Below are positions 45,165 to 54,211 of a stretch of DNA of 64,000 bases, in pieces. This DNA is from Sporosarcina cascadiensis (GTDB lineage Bacteria; Bacillota; Bacilli; Bacillales_A; Planococcaceae), in contig NZ_WHVV01000007.1 of NCBI RefSeq assembly GCF_009650995.1, forward strand, positions 1 to 64,000. Direction: 5' to 3'. The translations under genes and the position numbers were made by a program. Numbering within the stretch: position 1 is the first letter of the stretch; each line of letters begins with the position of its first letter. The notes below the pieces were generated by a model. The model did not search any database, was not told where the DNA came from, and was given only the letters and a program-made list of their open reading frames with translations.

Positions 45165-46831
45165 AAGTGTTACAGAATACTGATCATTATGAAACGGGAA
45201 ACTTTTTCAGGGGCGACGAAACGCTGGAATTGATTTTGCGGGAGCGGCTGCAAGGGCCGTTTCTTGATTATGCATTACGGGAACTTGACGAGTTTGGAAG
45301 GGCTTGCGCCAATGAAATTGACGAGCGTGCAGCGTATACCGACCGGGAAGGTGAGCCGCGTTTGCTTCGCTATAATAAATTCGGTGAAGAGGTTTCTGAA
45401 GTATGGGTCAATGAAGGCTATAAGAAAACAGTACAGGAAACGTACGGTACGGGAATTGTCGGCTATGTTCATAAAGAGATTCCCGGGCTCGGCCATAAGG
45501 GGAATTACACATACAGCTTTGCGCAGGGGTATCTCCTCTCGCATGCGGAACCGGGTTTTTACTGTCCTGTCACGCTGACGATGGCAACAGCGTATTTGCT
45601 TGATCATTTTGCTGACGATGAAGTGAAAGAACGCTACCTGCCGCATGTCTGCGCGACGGGTGATATGCCTTTATTCGAAGGAGCGACGTTTTTGACAGAG
45701 CGCCAGGGCGGATCAGATGTCGGCGCAAATGTTGTGCGCGTGGTGATGGAAGACGGCGGATATCGTCTGTACGGAGAAAAATATTTCGCCTCAAATGCCG
45801 GGATGGCGGGCGTGGCAATGGTGTTAGCGAGGATGGAAGGTGCCCCGGAAGGATCGAGGGGCCTGACGTTGTTTGCGGTTCCATGGCGCAATGAAGACGG
45901 GGAGCTGAACCATCTTCGCGTACGCCGTCTGAAAGATAAGCTTGGCGTGCGCGCAGTGCCTTCCGGCGAGGTGGAGTTTGAGGGAGCTGTCGCGTACGTC
46001 GTAGGAGATCCGGCAAGAGGGCTTGCTTATATGCTCGAAGCACTGAATCTGTCGCGTATTTGCAATGCCGTCGCTTCACTGGGCATCATGCGCAGAGCTT
46101 TACTTGAGTCCAATGCATATGCCAGCCGCAGAAACGCATTCGGACGGCGATTGACGGATTATCCGATGGTGCGCGATTCGCTTGGCAGGCTCCGTGCGAA
46201 ACTGCATGCAGAAACGGTAACGGTATTTGATTTTATTAAGCTGTATGAGAATGTCACGGATGGCAAGGCGAGTGAGCGCGAACAGGTGCTGAACCGGCTT
46301 TTCATTGCGCTGATTAAGAAAGAAACGGCTGAGCAGGCGATTCATTTTTCGCATGAAGCGATTGAGATGCATGGAGGCAATGGTTATATCGAAGACTTTG
46401 TGACACCGCGTCTGTTGCGGGATGCACAGGTATTGACGGTATGGGAAGGCACGGCGAATATTCTGGCGCTGGAGCTGATTCGTTTAGTTTCGAAATATAA
46501 CGTGCATGAATTATTTATTGAAGAAATGAAATCCCGTATTACGACGCTTGCCGACAATGAATGGAAGCAGGTGCTGGCGGCAGAGCTCGCTGATCAGCAA
46601 GAAGGACTCACGGCATTTGCAGGTTATGATCAGGCACTGCAGACGTTCGAAGCGAAAAATTGGATGAAACGGATGTCTGATCTGTATGAAAGTGTTGTGA
46701 CGCTGGAGTGGGCGGATAAATACGGCGGGAAGTATGAAAAGCTGGCGGAAATATTTATGGAAAATACATGGAACTTGCGGAAGTCTGGCGGACCGATGAA
46801 AACGGTGGAGTATTTTGATGAAATGATGTGA
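45161..46831 (+). CDS. AidB-like acyl-CoA dehydrogenase
   Basis: A 556-residue member of the long ACAD branch that includes AidB. Characteristic are the extended N-terminal part, FLTERQGGSDVGAN, YGEKYFASNA and the C-terminal EMHGGNGYIEDFVTPRLLRD with VWEGTANILALE. Most of these oxidise acyl-CoA; AidB itself also binds DNA. The operon setting with an acyl-CoA ligase favours a catabolic role. The start overlaps the ligase stop (ATGA). Confidence 0.88.
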   Translation: MKVLQNTDHYETGNFFRGDETLELILRERLQGPFLDYALRELDEFGRACANEIDERAAYTDREGEPRLLRYNKFGEEVSEVWVNEGYKKTVQETYGTGIVGYVHKEIPGLGHKGNYTYSFAQGYLLSHAEPGFYCPVTLTMATAYLLDHFADDEVKERYLPHVCATGDMPLFEGATFLTERQGGSDVGANVVRVVMEDGGYRLYGEKYFASNAGMAGVAMVLARMEGAPEGSRGLTLFAVPWRNEDGELNHLRVRRLKDKLGVRAVPSGEVEFEGAVAYVVGDPARGLAYMLEALNLSRICNAVASLGIMRRALLESNAYASRRNAFGRRLTDYPMVRDSLGRLRAKLHAETVTVFDFIKLYENVTDGKASEREQVLNRLFIALIKKETAEQAIHFSHEAIEMHGGNGYIEDFVTPRLLRDAQVLTVWEGTANILALELIRLVSKYNVHELFIEEMKSRITTLADNEWKQVLAAELADQQEGLTAFAGYDQALQTFEAKNWMKRMSDLYESVVTLEWADKYGGKYEKLAEIFMENTWNLRKSGGPMKTVEYFDEMM

Positions 46832-46832
46832 A

Positions 46833-46870
46833 AAAAGACAGCAGGGCAGTCTGATGCTCTGCTGTCTTTT
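46833..46870 (+). terminator. Intrinsic terminator of the MerR operon
   Basis: AAAAGACAGCAG/CTGCTGTCTTTT; the 3' arm ends in TTTT. Confidence 0.8.
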
Positions 46871-46889
46871 CCTGTATTCATCACGAGGG

Positions 46890-47174
46890 TCAGGTCCGAT
46901 ATTTCATCGTACAAATTTCGGACAACGGGATTTCATTAACAGTGGTATCTCCGGCGGGCTGGAAATGAACGGTTCGTGTGCTGCGGTTGAAATCTAAATA
47001 ATAGCCGGTTCGTTTCGTATCTTTTGAATCAATCAGTGTGAGTATTACAGGCGTGCCCATCAGGAAATCGGTGATGATATGGACCAAATGCCGTTCTTCG
47101 TAACATTTCTTTTCTGGCCGGGAAACAGAGGGAGAGTCACAGCCGCTGCAAGGTCTGAATTTTCTGGATGCCAT
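46890..47174 (-). CDS. Small conserved-looking protein of unknown function
   Basis: A 94-residue protein with no signal peptide or membrane helix. A CSGC pair lies near residue 9, and the rest has alternating beta-type segments (VILTLIDS, TRTVHFQPAG). I do not recognise the family; a small spore-coat or cytosolic protein is possible. ATG at 47174 is used because AAGGAGGTG lies about 9 nt upstream. The frame stays open beyond this start for about 170 nt, through part of a 21-bp array, which I consider non-coding. Confidence 0.55.
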   Translation of the reverse strand: MASRKFRPCSGCDSPSVSRPEKKCYEERHLVHIITDFLMGTPVILTLIDSKDTKRTGYYLDFNRSTRTVHFQPAGDTTVNEIPLSEICTMKYRT

Positions 47175-47256
47175 AAAAGTATGCACCTCCTTCATTTCTA
47201 GCTTATGTTGATATTTGAAGGAGAGCTGTGCCGTTTTGGCAGGGAAATTGCGTGCT

Positions 47257-47402
47257 ATGAGCATTTGCGGAGGCTTCATGATCACTTGGCAGGGGAATAT
47301 GATCACGTGCGGGGGCGCTATGAGCGCTTGGCGCATTGCTATGATCACGCGGCCGGATCCATGAGCGTTTGAAGGGTGTCCATGAGCATCGCTGAACTAT
47401 TC
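47257..47402 (+). repeat. Seven-unit ~21-bp periodic array, class A
   Basis: Cores at 47257 (ATGAGCAT), 47278 (ATGATCAC), 47299 (ATGATCAC), 47320 (ATGAGCGC), 47341 (ATGATCAC), 47361 (ATGAGCGT) and 47382 (ATGAGCAT). Six steps, of which five are 21 nt and one is 20. Confidence 0.83.
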
Positions 47403-47471
47403 GGGTTAAAATGACGGCCGTTTTATTTACGCATCGTGTGTGCTGAGGAAATTAGATATTTGCCTTGCACG

Positions 47472-47618
47472 CAGCATAACCAACCGCACCAAAAAAGCCG
47501 TTTGCCGCACCAAAACGCTCCTGAAGCGCGCCAAAAACAGTGACTGCCGCACATTTACGGCTTTGCGCCGCTCCAAACCGCCGTCCGAACGCGCCAAACA
47601 GGCCGACCACCGCACCAT
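47472..47618 (-). repeat. Seven-unit 21-bp periodic array, class B (minus orientation)
   Basis: Cores at 47485 (CGCACCAA), 47506 (CGCACCAA), 47527 (CGCGCCAA), 47548 (CGCACATT), 47569 (CGCTCCAA), 47590 (CGCGCCAA) and 47611 (CGCACCAT), all 21 nt apart. It lies 70 nt from a class A array in the opposite orientation, ahead of the SDR terminator. Confidence 0.84.
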
Positions 47619-47650
47619 TGCCAAAAAGTCACTCCAAAAATTCCGCCAAT

Positions 47651-47702
47651 GAAAAAGGCTGTCCTGGAAGAGCCAGACGATCATGACTCTTCCGGAACAG
47701 CC
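47651..47702 (-). terminator. Intrinsic terminator of the SDR gene
   Basis: GGCTGT-CTGGAAGAG pairs with CTCTTCCGG-ACAGCC with a few mismatches; TTTTTC follows on the minus strand. Confidence 0.75.
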
Positions 47703-47719
47703 GGGTAATACTTTTACTT

Positions 47720-48484
47720 TTAATCCATCACCAATCCTCCATCGACCACAAGGTTCTGTCCTGTGATCGCACGGCTTGCGGGGGAAGCGAAGAATACTAC
47801 GACATCCGCCACTTCTTCGGGAGTCACAACACGGTCGATCGGTGTGCTGGCTTTAATGATGTCGAAAACCGCATCCGGCGTAGCGGCGCTTGCGTCTGTT
47901 TTCAATAATAACCCGCCGGATACCATGTTGACCGTGATGCCGTCCGGTCCGAGTTCTTTTGCCATACTGCGTGTCATGCCGAGGAGTGCTGCTTTGCTTG
48001 TGTTGTAATCGTGATACGGCACTACGGGATTTTGTACGAGATTTGTTCCGATGTTGATGATGCGTCCGAATTTCTGCTCATTCATTCCTTCCCTGACCGC
48101 CTGCAGCGTATGTAATGTTGCGCCGACAGAGCCTTCGAGCTGCTTCAAGTAATCCTGCCAGTCGATTGTATCGAGCTTTTCACGGTCATCTCCGTTGAAT
48201 GAAAAGTCGATGAGCGCATTGTTGACAACAGTTGTAATAGGCTTGCCGAAATGCGCTTTTGCCTCTTCAGCGAGCGACTGCAGTTCCTCTGGATTCCGTA
48301 CATCTGCTTTCATAGCGATCGCGCGGTCTGCACCGATTTCATTGACAACTTTCTGAGCTTTCTCTTCACTTTGGAAGTAGTTCACTACAACTTTGGCTCC
48401 CGCTGCGCCGAAAGCTTTCGCGGTGGCCGCGCCCAAACCTCTGCTTGCTCCTGTTACTAATACGACCTGATCTTTTAATTCCAA
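47720..48484 (-). CDS. SDR-family oxidoreductase under TPP riboswitch control
   Basis: A 254-residue FabG-like short-chain dehydrogenase. Cofactor site TGASRGLGAA, the NNAL motif, and the catalytic YNTSK. The canonical serine, 13 residues before the tyrosine, appears to be threonine. C-terminal SRAITGQNLVVDGG is typical. The start is TTG at 48484, with AAGGGAG 9 nt upstream. It is the only gene between the riboswitch and a terminator, which points to thiamine-related metabolism rather than fatty-acid synthesis (inference). Confidence 0.85.
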   Translation of the reverse strand: MELKDQVVLVTGASRGLGAATAKAFGAAGAKVVVNYFQSEEKAQKVVNEIGADRAIAMKADVRNPEELQSLAEEAKAHFGKPITTVVNNALIDFSFNGDDREKLDTIDWQDYLKQLEGSVGATLHTLQAVREGMNEQKFGRIINIGTNLVQNPVVPYHDYNTSKAALLGMTRSMAKELGPDGITVNMVSGGLLLKTDASAATPDAVFDIIKASTPIDRVVTPEEVADVVVFFASPASRAITGQNLVVDGGLVMD

Positions 48485-48539
48485 TGAATACAGCTCCCTT
48501 TTACATAACTTCATAGAAAAAGACCCCTGGGAGTCAGAG

Positions 48540-48632
48540 GCCGTTTAGAAAACGCCACTTCCCTCCGCCGGTGTTAACCGAATCAGGTTCAAAGGGTCGG
48601 AATAAATTCCTCTCAGCCAATCGGCACCCCTA
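48540..48632 (-). ncRNA. TPP riboswitch (THI element)
   Basis: On the minus strand the conserved core appears in order: GGGGTGCC, GGCTGAGA, then ACCC and TTTGAACCTGAT, then TAACACCGGCGGAGGGAAG. This is the aptamer that binds thiamine pyrophosphate. A GACTCCC/GGGGTC-type hairpin with TTTTT (about 48515-48535) follows, so transcription termination is the likely output. The gene controlled is the SDR gene. Confidence 0.92.
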
Positions 48633-48700
48633 GTGATCTTTATATATATGTGTCTAGTAAGTATAGCATAATGGTAATATTCTGTGTTTAGCTGACTCTC

Positions 48701-50017
48701 TTAAAATGTAATTACGCCAAGAGCCATCGTGATGAGGAACAAAACAATGCTGAATCCCCACATAATCAGGAATGAGTAACGAATATGTTTCCCCATCTCA
48801 AGACCCGCCAGGCCAAGTGCCAGCCAAAGGGCAGGTGAGAACGGGCTGACGAATGTTCCGATGATGTTTCCGACGATCAGCGCATAAGCGGCGGAAATCG
48901 ATGGGACACCAAATCCGGAAACAACTTGTTCCACGATTGGCAATAAAGCGAAATAATAAGCATCGGTACTCAACAATAAATCGAATGGCACGCCGAAGAA
49001 TCCGATGATGATGTGTAAATAGGGCACGATGAATGCCGGTAGAATTTTTACCAGATCTGTAGCGATGGAATCCAGCATGTTGGCGCCGTTCAAGATACCT
49101 AAGAATGATCCGGCAGCCAAGATGATTGCAGCCATCAGCAAGGCATTCGGCGCATGTGCTTTGATCCGCTCCATCTGCTCAGTTACAGACCGGTAGTTCA
49201 AAGGCAGCGCAATACTGAAACCTATCATGAAGATAAAGCCGGCGGGAACTTTCCCCCAGACGAGCAGTCCGATGACTGTTACGGCAATAATGACGTTCAG
49301 CCCCAGCATTTTCGGACGCTGTAGAGAATTAACAGTTTGTAGGGATTCCTCCTCGACATCGTCTTCTGTGAAATCCTCTTCTGCTCCATTGGCGAGGCGT
49401 TTCGCGATTCGGCGGTTTTCGCGCATACCTAGAACAAAAGCAACCGCGACTAACAGCAATAGACCGATGACCTGAATTTTGATCAGCGGGCGCCAGAGCT
49501 CCGTTACATCGACACCCAGTACAGCTGCCGCACGGCCAAGCGGACCGCCCCATGGCACCATATTGACAATACTTGCGGATGTACCCACGAGCAGCAGAAG
49601 TAAATAGGGACTCATTTTCAAACGTTTATAAAGTGGGAGCAATGCCGGAATCGTAATCAAGAACGTTGAGGCGCCTGAACCGTCCAGCTGCGCGATTGCT
49701 GCGATCACAACAGTTGCCATTGAAACTGCAATAACATTTCCTCGCGAAATAAAGATCATTGTATTGATTAGCGGATCGAAAACGCCGGCATCCTGCATGA
49801 TTCCAAAAAACAGAATAGCGAAGATGAACATAATGACGACACTAGTGACCGAGTCGATTCCGCTTCCGAAGAACTCTCCAATTTCTTTAAAGTTATATCC
49901 GGCAAAGAAAGCACCGAAGATCGGCACGATGACCAGTCCGACAATCGGTGTGATCCGGCCGCTGATTAGCAAAGCGACAATAATAAAGATGGTTAATAAT
50001 CCAATAATACTTAACAT
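48701..50017 (-). CDS. CitMHS-family citrate/metal-citrate carrier
   Basis: A 438-residue secondary transporter with about 11-12 helices. N-terminal ISGRITPIVGLVIVPIFGA and the internal AQLDGSGASTFLITIPALLP and VNMVPWGGPLGRAAA are typical of CitM/CitH, which import divalent-metal citrate complexes with protons. The ATG has GGAGG 7 nt upstream. The adjacent two-component system most likely regulates it, as CitST does for CitM in B. subtilis. Confidence 0.9.
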   Translation of the reverse strand: MLSIIGLLTIFIIVALLISGRITPIVGLVIVPIFGAFFAGYNFKEIGEFFGSGIDSVTSVVIMFIFAILFFGIMQDAGVFDPLINTMIFISRGNVIAVSMATVVIAAIAQLDGSGASTFLITIPALLPLYKRLKMSPYLLLLLVGTSASIVNMVPWGGPLGRAAAVLGVDVTELWRPLIKIQVIGLLLLVAVAFVLGMRENRRIAKRLANGAEEDFTEDDVEEESLQTVNSLQRPKMLGLNVIIAVTVIGLLVWGKVPAGFIFMIGFSIALPLNYRSVTEQMERIKAHAPNALLMAAIILAAGSFLGILNGANMLDSIATDLVKILPAFIVPYLHIIIGFFGVPFDLLLSTDAYYFALLPIVEQVVSGFGVPSISAAYALIVGNIIGTFVSPFSPALWLALGLAGLEMGKHIRYSFLIMWGFSIVLFLITMALGVITF

Positions 50018-50049
50018 AGCGTTTCCTCCTTATAAGAACAAGTTTGTAA

Positions 50050-50098
50050 AAGAAGTATGTAAGCGGATACATTAAGCGTATCCGCTTACATACTTCTT
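50050..50098 (-). terminator. Perfect 21-bp hairpin between response regulator and carrier
   Basis: Two 21-nt arms (50050-50070 and 50078-50098) are exact complements around a 7-nt loop. The minus-strand tail is CTTTTACAAAC, so it would terminate or attenuate transcription from the regulator gene into the carrier gene. It ends 33 nt before the carrier start. Confidence 0.65.
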
Positions 50099-50206
50099 AA
50101 GTTGTTCATACTGTAACACGGAGGAAAGGGGCTAAAAAGATTATGATTATAAGACCAATAGAGTTTATTCTATGCATTTTGTTCATTATGCTCACGGCTG
50201 GAGCAG

Positions 50207-50908
50207 TCAGATTTTCAAATAGGTGCGCTCAGGTCTTCCGACGTCGCCGTAATGAAGCTGCGCTTTTGCCTTTTCGGCAGAAACCAGAAATTCTAAATAG
50301 CGTCTGGCGGTGGAACGGCTGACCCCGGCTGCCTGTCCGACGTCAATCGCATTCATGCCGTCTGCTGAACTGCTCGTCAGAACATCTTCAATTCGTTCCA
50401 AAGTTAACTGATCAATCCCTTTAGGCAAACCATCAGGTGCGGCGGCTGATGAAGGACTGACATCGATTCCGTATAACAGGCGGTCCAGATCTTCCTGATT
50501 GACCTCCTCTTTTGAAGCCAATAAAATTTTGCGTGCCCGGTAGCGTGTAAATGTTTTATGAAATCGGTCAAAGTCGACAGGTTTCAGTAAATAATCGACC
50601 ACGCCGCCATGCAGGGCTTCTTCCACAGTTGCTGTCTCTTTTGCCGCAGTCACAAATACGATATCAATAGCAGGGAAGTCGCTGCGCAGACGCCGAAATA
50701 ATTCAAGCCCCGGACTGTCCGGAATATAAACATCCAATAAAATCAGATCAGGCAACTGCTCTGTCTGCTGTAAAAAAGTGAGGCTTTCTTCTGCAGTTTT
50801 CATTTCCGCCAGTACTTGAAAACCGGTGATCTGTTCAATAAGCTGCCGATTAATTTGCGCCACCCGAAAATCATCCTCAACAATCAGTACTCGAATTGTC
50901 TTTATCAT
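50207..50908 (-). CDS. CitT/DcuR-type response regulator
   Basis: A 233-residue response regulator. Receiver domain about 5-125 with acidic VEDD, phospho-acceptor aspartate in ILLDVYIPD and lysine in YLLKPVD; C-terminal winged helix with GQAAGVSRSTARRYLEFL. This architecture belongs to the CitB family that controls citrate and C4-dicarboxylate transport genes. It lies 13 nt after its kinase gene. Confidence 0.9.
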   Translation of the reverse strand: MIKTIRVLIVEDDFRVAQINRQLIEQITGFQVLAEMKTAEESLTFLQQTEQLPDLILLDVYIPDSPGLELFRRLRSDFPAIDIVFVTAAKETATVEEALHGGVVDYLLKPVDFDRFHKTFTRYRARKILLASKEEVNQEDLDRLLYGIDVSPSSAAAPDGLPKGIDQLTLERIEDVLTSSSADGMNAIDVGQAAGVSRSTARRYLEFLVSAEKAKAQLHYGDVGRPERTYLKI

Positions 50909-50921
50909 ATCAAACCATCCT

Positions 50922-52565
50922 TTATTCAGTAATTTTTGGAATAGTCACGACAAAACAAGTACCTCCAAGTTCGCTCGGTTCAATAGACAGCTGACCGTTT
51001 ACTGCATCGACAGCCTGTTTTGTCAGTGCGAGGCCGAAACCTCTGCCAGAGCCAGTTTTTGTTGAAGTTCCTTTTTTGAAAACATCATCCAGCAACGAAC
51101 TTGCAATACCGGGTCCGGCATCGTCTATTTCGAACAGTATATCCTGTCCAATATCCGTAAAAAAGACAGATATTTCCCGGGAAATTGCTTTTTCATCATA
51201 TACCGCGTCAAACGCATTATCCAGTAAATTTCCGACAGCAGTCAGCAAGGCCTGCCGGGTGCGGTCGGATAAAGGGGAATGCAAGCGGCTGCCAGGCTGT
51301 ATCGTTACGTGAATTTGTATTTCGCTTGCCTGGTTTAATTTCCCGACAAGCAAACCGCTGACATAGGGGTCTTCCACTTCATTCAGCAAAGCATCCATCC
51401 ATTCCTGCTGAATATTCATTTCCTCCTGAATGAAATCCAAGACTTCTTCTTTCTTGCCTAAGCGCGTCAGTCCCATGATCGTATAGAGCTTGTTGGAGAA
51501 CTCGTGAGTCTGTGAACGAAGCGCATCCGCATACTGCTGGATATGCGTCAGTTTCTTTGTCAGATTTTCGATTTCAGTTTTATTCCGGAAAGTGGCAACC
51601 GCACCCCAAACGTTGTTTTCATAGAAAATTGGCACACTGTTGACGTAGACGCTGTGTGTACCCAGGATTTTTTCCTGATCAAAAATAGCCTGTTCGGTTT
51701 CGAGAACATAAGGCAAATCTGAAGTGGGAAAACTATCTTGAATCGACTTGCCAATCCACTTTTCTGTCCGAAGTTCATCGTTTGTCAGCAGCTTTAAAGC
51801 GGCAGAGTTGATCATAGTAATCCGTCCTTCTTTATTGATCGCGACGATTCCTTCGTGAATGGAATGAAGGATCGTTTCTTTCTGGAATAATAAATGAGAG
51901 ATTTCCTCAGGTTCGAGGCCGAATAAAGATTTCTTAATATAGTTTGCGATAAATACTGCGCCTATAATGGCAGCGATACTGATCGCGAGCAGAACAAACC
52001 ATATTTCTATACTGTAATCCCAAATTACTGTATTAATGGCCTCTGCCAAAAAGCCGACCGATACGACACCGACAATTTCCCCTTCTGCATAAATTGGAAC
52101 TTTCGCGCGCAGGGAACTGCCGAGAGTTCCTGTTGATTTGGAGATATATGATTCTCCCGAGATAAGTGCGCGCTCATTGTCTTCTCCGACCATCTTTTCC
52201 CCAATGCGTTCAGGGTCTGGATGGGCATAACGAACTTCATTGCGATTGCCGACAACAATAAACTCTGCATCTGTGCGGTCCTGTATATTCTGTACAATCG
52301 GCTGGATAATAGAGGAAGGATCGTCCGAATTGAATGCGCCGGAAACTTCCGGAATCAAAGAAACGCTCGTTGCCACGCTGAGCGCCCGTTCCCCAATCTG
52401 TGTCTCCAGCGTATCCGTTACAAAAAAACTCATGAATCCACCGATTAATAAAGTAATTGTCACGACAAGTGCTCCAATCAAACCGACCATTTTCATATGC
52501 AGGTTGAGGAAGGGTTTTGCTTTTATATAATGGACTGGCAAATCTTGTTTTTTAATACGAATCAT
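50922..52565 (-). CDS. CitS/DcuS-type sensor histidine kinase
   Basis: A 547-residue membrane kinase. Helices at about 27-49 and 180-203 flank an extracellular sCACHE/PDC domain for carboxylate ligands. A PAS domain (about 220-330), an unusual phospho-acceptor helix RSQTHEFSNKLY and an HATPase domain (NLLDNAFDAV, DAGPGI, GRGFGLALTK) follow. It should sense citrate or a related acid. Divergent from the CoA-transferase genes. Confidence 0.9.
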   Translation of the reverse strand: MIRIKKQDLPVHYIKAKPFLNLHMKMVGLIGALVVTITLLIGGFMSFFVTDTLETQIGERALSVATSVSLIPEVSGAFNSDDPSSIIQPIVQNIQDRTDAEFIVVGNRNEVRYAHPDPERIGEKMVGEDNERALISGESYISKSTGTLGSSLRAKVPIYAEGEIVGVVSVGFLAEAINTVIWDYSIEIWFVLLAISIAAIIGAVFIANYIKKSLFGLEPEEISHLLFQKETILHSIHEGIVAINKEGRITMINSAALKLLTNDELRTEKWIGKSIQDSFPTSDLPYVLETEQAIFDQEKILGTHSVYVNSVPIFYENNVWGAVATFRNKTEIENLTKKLTHIQQYADALRSQTHEFSNKLYTIMGLTRLGKKEEVLDFIQEEMNIQQEWMDALLNEVEDPYVSGLLVGKLNQASEIQIHVTIQPGSRLHSPLSDRTRQALLTAVGNLLDNAFDAVYDEKAISREISVFFTDIGQDILFEIDDAGPGIASSLLDDVFKKGTSTKTGSGRGFGLALTKQAVDAVNGQLSIEPSELGGTCFVVTIPKITE

Positions 52566-52695
52566 GAGATGACATCTCCTTCACTAGCGCTGTGTTCAGC
52601 ATACCATGTGCATGGAAAGAAAACTTTTTTGCATACATTGATAGGGAAGGTTATGATTATTGTAAGTATTCAAAATAGACGAGGAGGAGATACGT

Positions 52696-53400
52696 ATGAA
52701 AACGATCTACTCAACAGGTGCAGAAGCAATCGCCGATATTCAAGACGGAGCCACATTGATGGTCGGCGGCTTCGGTCTGGTCGGCATACCCGAGCAGCTG
52801 ATTATAGCGCTTGCTGAAAAAGGTGTGAAAGAGTTGACGGTTATTTCGAATAACTGCGGAGTGGATGACTGGGGACTCGGGCTATTATTGAAGGAAAAAC
52901 AAATCAAAAAGATGATCGGTTCGTATGTCGGGGAGAATAAAGAGTTTGAACGGCAGGTATTGTCGGGTGAATTGGAAGTCGAACTGACGCCTCAAGGTAC
53001 ACTGGCTGAAAAGATCCGTGCCGGAGGGGCAGGGATTCCGGCTTTTTATACACCTGCAGGAGTAGGAACACAGATTGCGGAAGGCAAAGAAACACGTATT
53101 TTTGACGGCAAAGAATATTTATTGGAGCATGCTCTGCGTGCGGACTTTGCGCTGATCAGAGCATACAAAGCAGATCAGTTTGGAAATGTAATTTATAATA
53201 AAACGGCGCAAAACTTTAATCCGATGATGGCGGCGGCCGCTTCTGTGACAATTGCGGAAGCAGAAGAAATCGTCGAAGCTGGCATGTTGGACCCTGCGAT
53301 AATTCATACACCAAGTATTTATGTCCAAGGGCTGCTGCAGGCAAAGCAGGAAAAACGAATTGAGCGCCTGACTGTGCGTGCGAAGGAGGATGCTCAATGA
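52696..53400 (+). CDS. scoA: 3-oxoacid CoA-transferase subunit A
   Basis: A 234-residue alpha subunit of a succinyl-CoA:3-ketoacid (or acetoacetate) CoA-transferase. Seen are [20 protein letters not shown] near the start, [12 protein letters not shown] and [16 protein letters not shown]. It moves CoA to acetoacetate. The ATG has AGGAGGAGA upstream, and its stop overlaps scoB by 4 nt. Confidence 0.92.
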   Translation: MKTIYSTGAEAIADIQDGATLMVGGFGLVGIPEQLIIALAEKGVKELTVISNNCGVDDWGLGLLLKEKQIKKMIGSYVGENKEFERQVLSGELEVELTPQGTLAEKIRAGGAGIPAFYTPAGVGTQIAEGKETRIFDGKEYLLEHALRADFALIRAYKADQFGNVIYNKTAQNFNPMMAAAASVTIAEAEEIVEAGMLDPAIIHTPSIYVQGLLQAKQEKRIERLTVRAKEDAQ

Positions 53401-54041
53401 AACCGAACCAATACAGAGAACAGATAGCTAAACGGGCTGAGTGGGAAATTCGGGACGGCGATTACGTCAATTTGGGAATCGGCATGCCGACACTGGTGGC
53501 GAATTATATTTCACCGGACAAAACAGTGATTCTGCAGTCGGAGAATGGTTTATTGGGAATTGGTCCTTATCCTTTGGAAGAGGAAGTTGATCCCGACCTG
53601 ATTAATGCGGGGAAAGAAACCGTAACGACCATTCCGGGATCGTCGTTTTTCTCAAGTGCGGAGTCATTCGCCATGATCCGCGGAGGACATATTGACGTGG
53701 CCATTCTCGGTGCGATGGAAGTGTCGGAAACAGGTGACTTGGCGAACTGGATGATTCCTGGAAAGGTCATTAAGGGCATGGGCGGGGCGATGGATTTGGT
53801 TCACGGCGCGAAGAAGGTCATTGTCATTATGGACCATATTTCAAAAAACGGAGAGCCGAAAATTAAAAAACAATGCACGCTGCCGCTGACGGGCATGGGT
53901 GTAGTGGATAAAATTATTACAGAACGTGCATTGATTGAAGTCACACCGCAGGGTCTGGTGCTGATGGAAGTGTTTGACGGTTTTACAGCAGAAGATGTGA
54001 TCGGGGCAACGGAAGCGGAATTGATTCGCAGGGATAATTGA
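53397..54041 (+). CDS. scoB: 3-oxoacid CoA-transferase subunit B
   Basis: A 214-residue beta subunit. The catalytic glutamate lies in [12 protein letters not shown], and [12 protein letters not shown] and [20 protein letters not shown] are family features. It forms the active enzyme with ScoA and may feed acetoacetate from the nearby acyl-CoA pathways into central metabolism (inference). Confidence 0.93.
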   Translation: MKPNQYREQIAKRAEWEIRDGDYVNLGIGMPTLVANYISPDKTVILQSENGLLGIGPYPLEEEVDPDLINAGKETVTTIPGSSFFSSAESFAMIRGGHIDVAILGAMEVSETGDLANWMIPGKVIKGMGGAMDLVHGAKKVIVIMDHISKNGEPKIKKQCTLPLTGMGVVDKIITERALIEVTPQGLVLMEVFDGFTAEDVIGATEAELIRRDN

Positions 54042-54110
54042 AATTGAATGACTTAGCACCCGGAGGCCTATATGATCATCAAACTTTACAAACAGCCAAT
54101 CAATAAAACA

Positions 54111-54150
54111 GTCCGGAATGTCATGCTAATTGGACTTCCGGGCATTTTTT
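54111..54150 (+). terminator. Intrinsic terminator of scoAB
   Basis: GTCCGGAA pairs with TTCCGGGC (one wobble) and is followed after CA by T residues. Confidence 0.7.
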
Positions 54151-54211
54151 ATTGGCTTAGTGTGTGGGATATAACCAGTCATTGAGATTTTATAGGAATG
54201 AAAGTTGCGTT

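Noticed and set aside
45264-46079. Several antisense or out-of-frame open frames inside the AidB-like gene
   Set aside because: They are shadows of a GC-rich coding region; no start sites, and the sense frame has clear family motifs.
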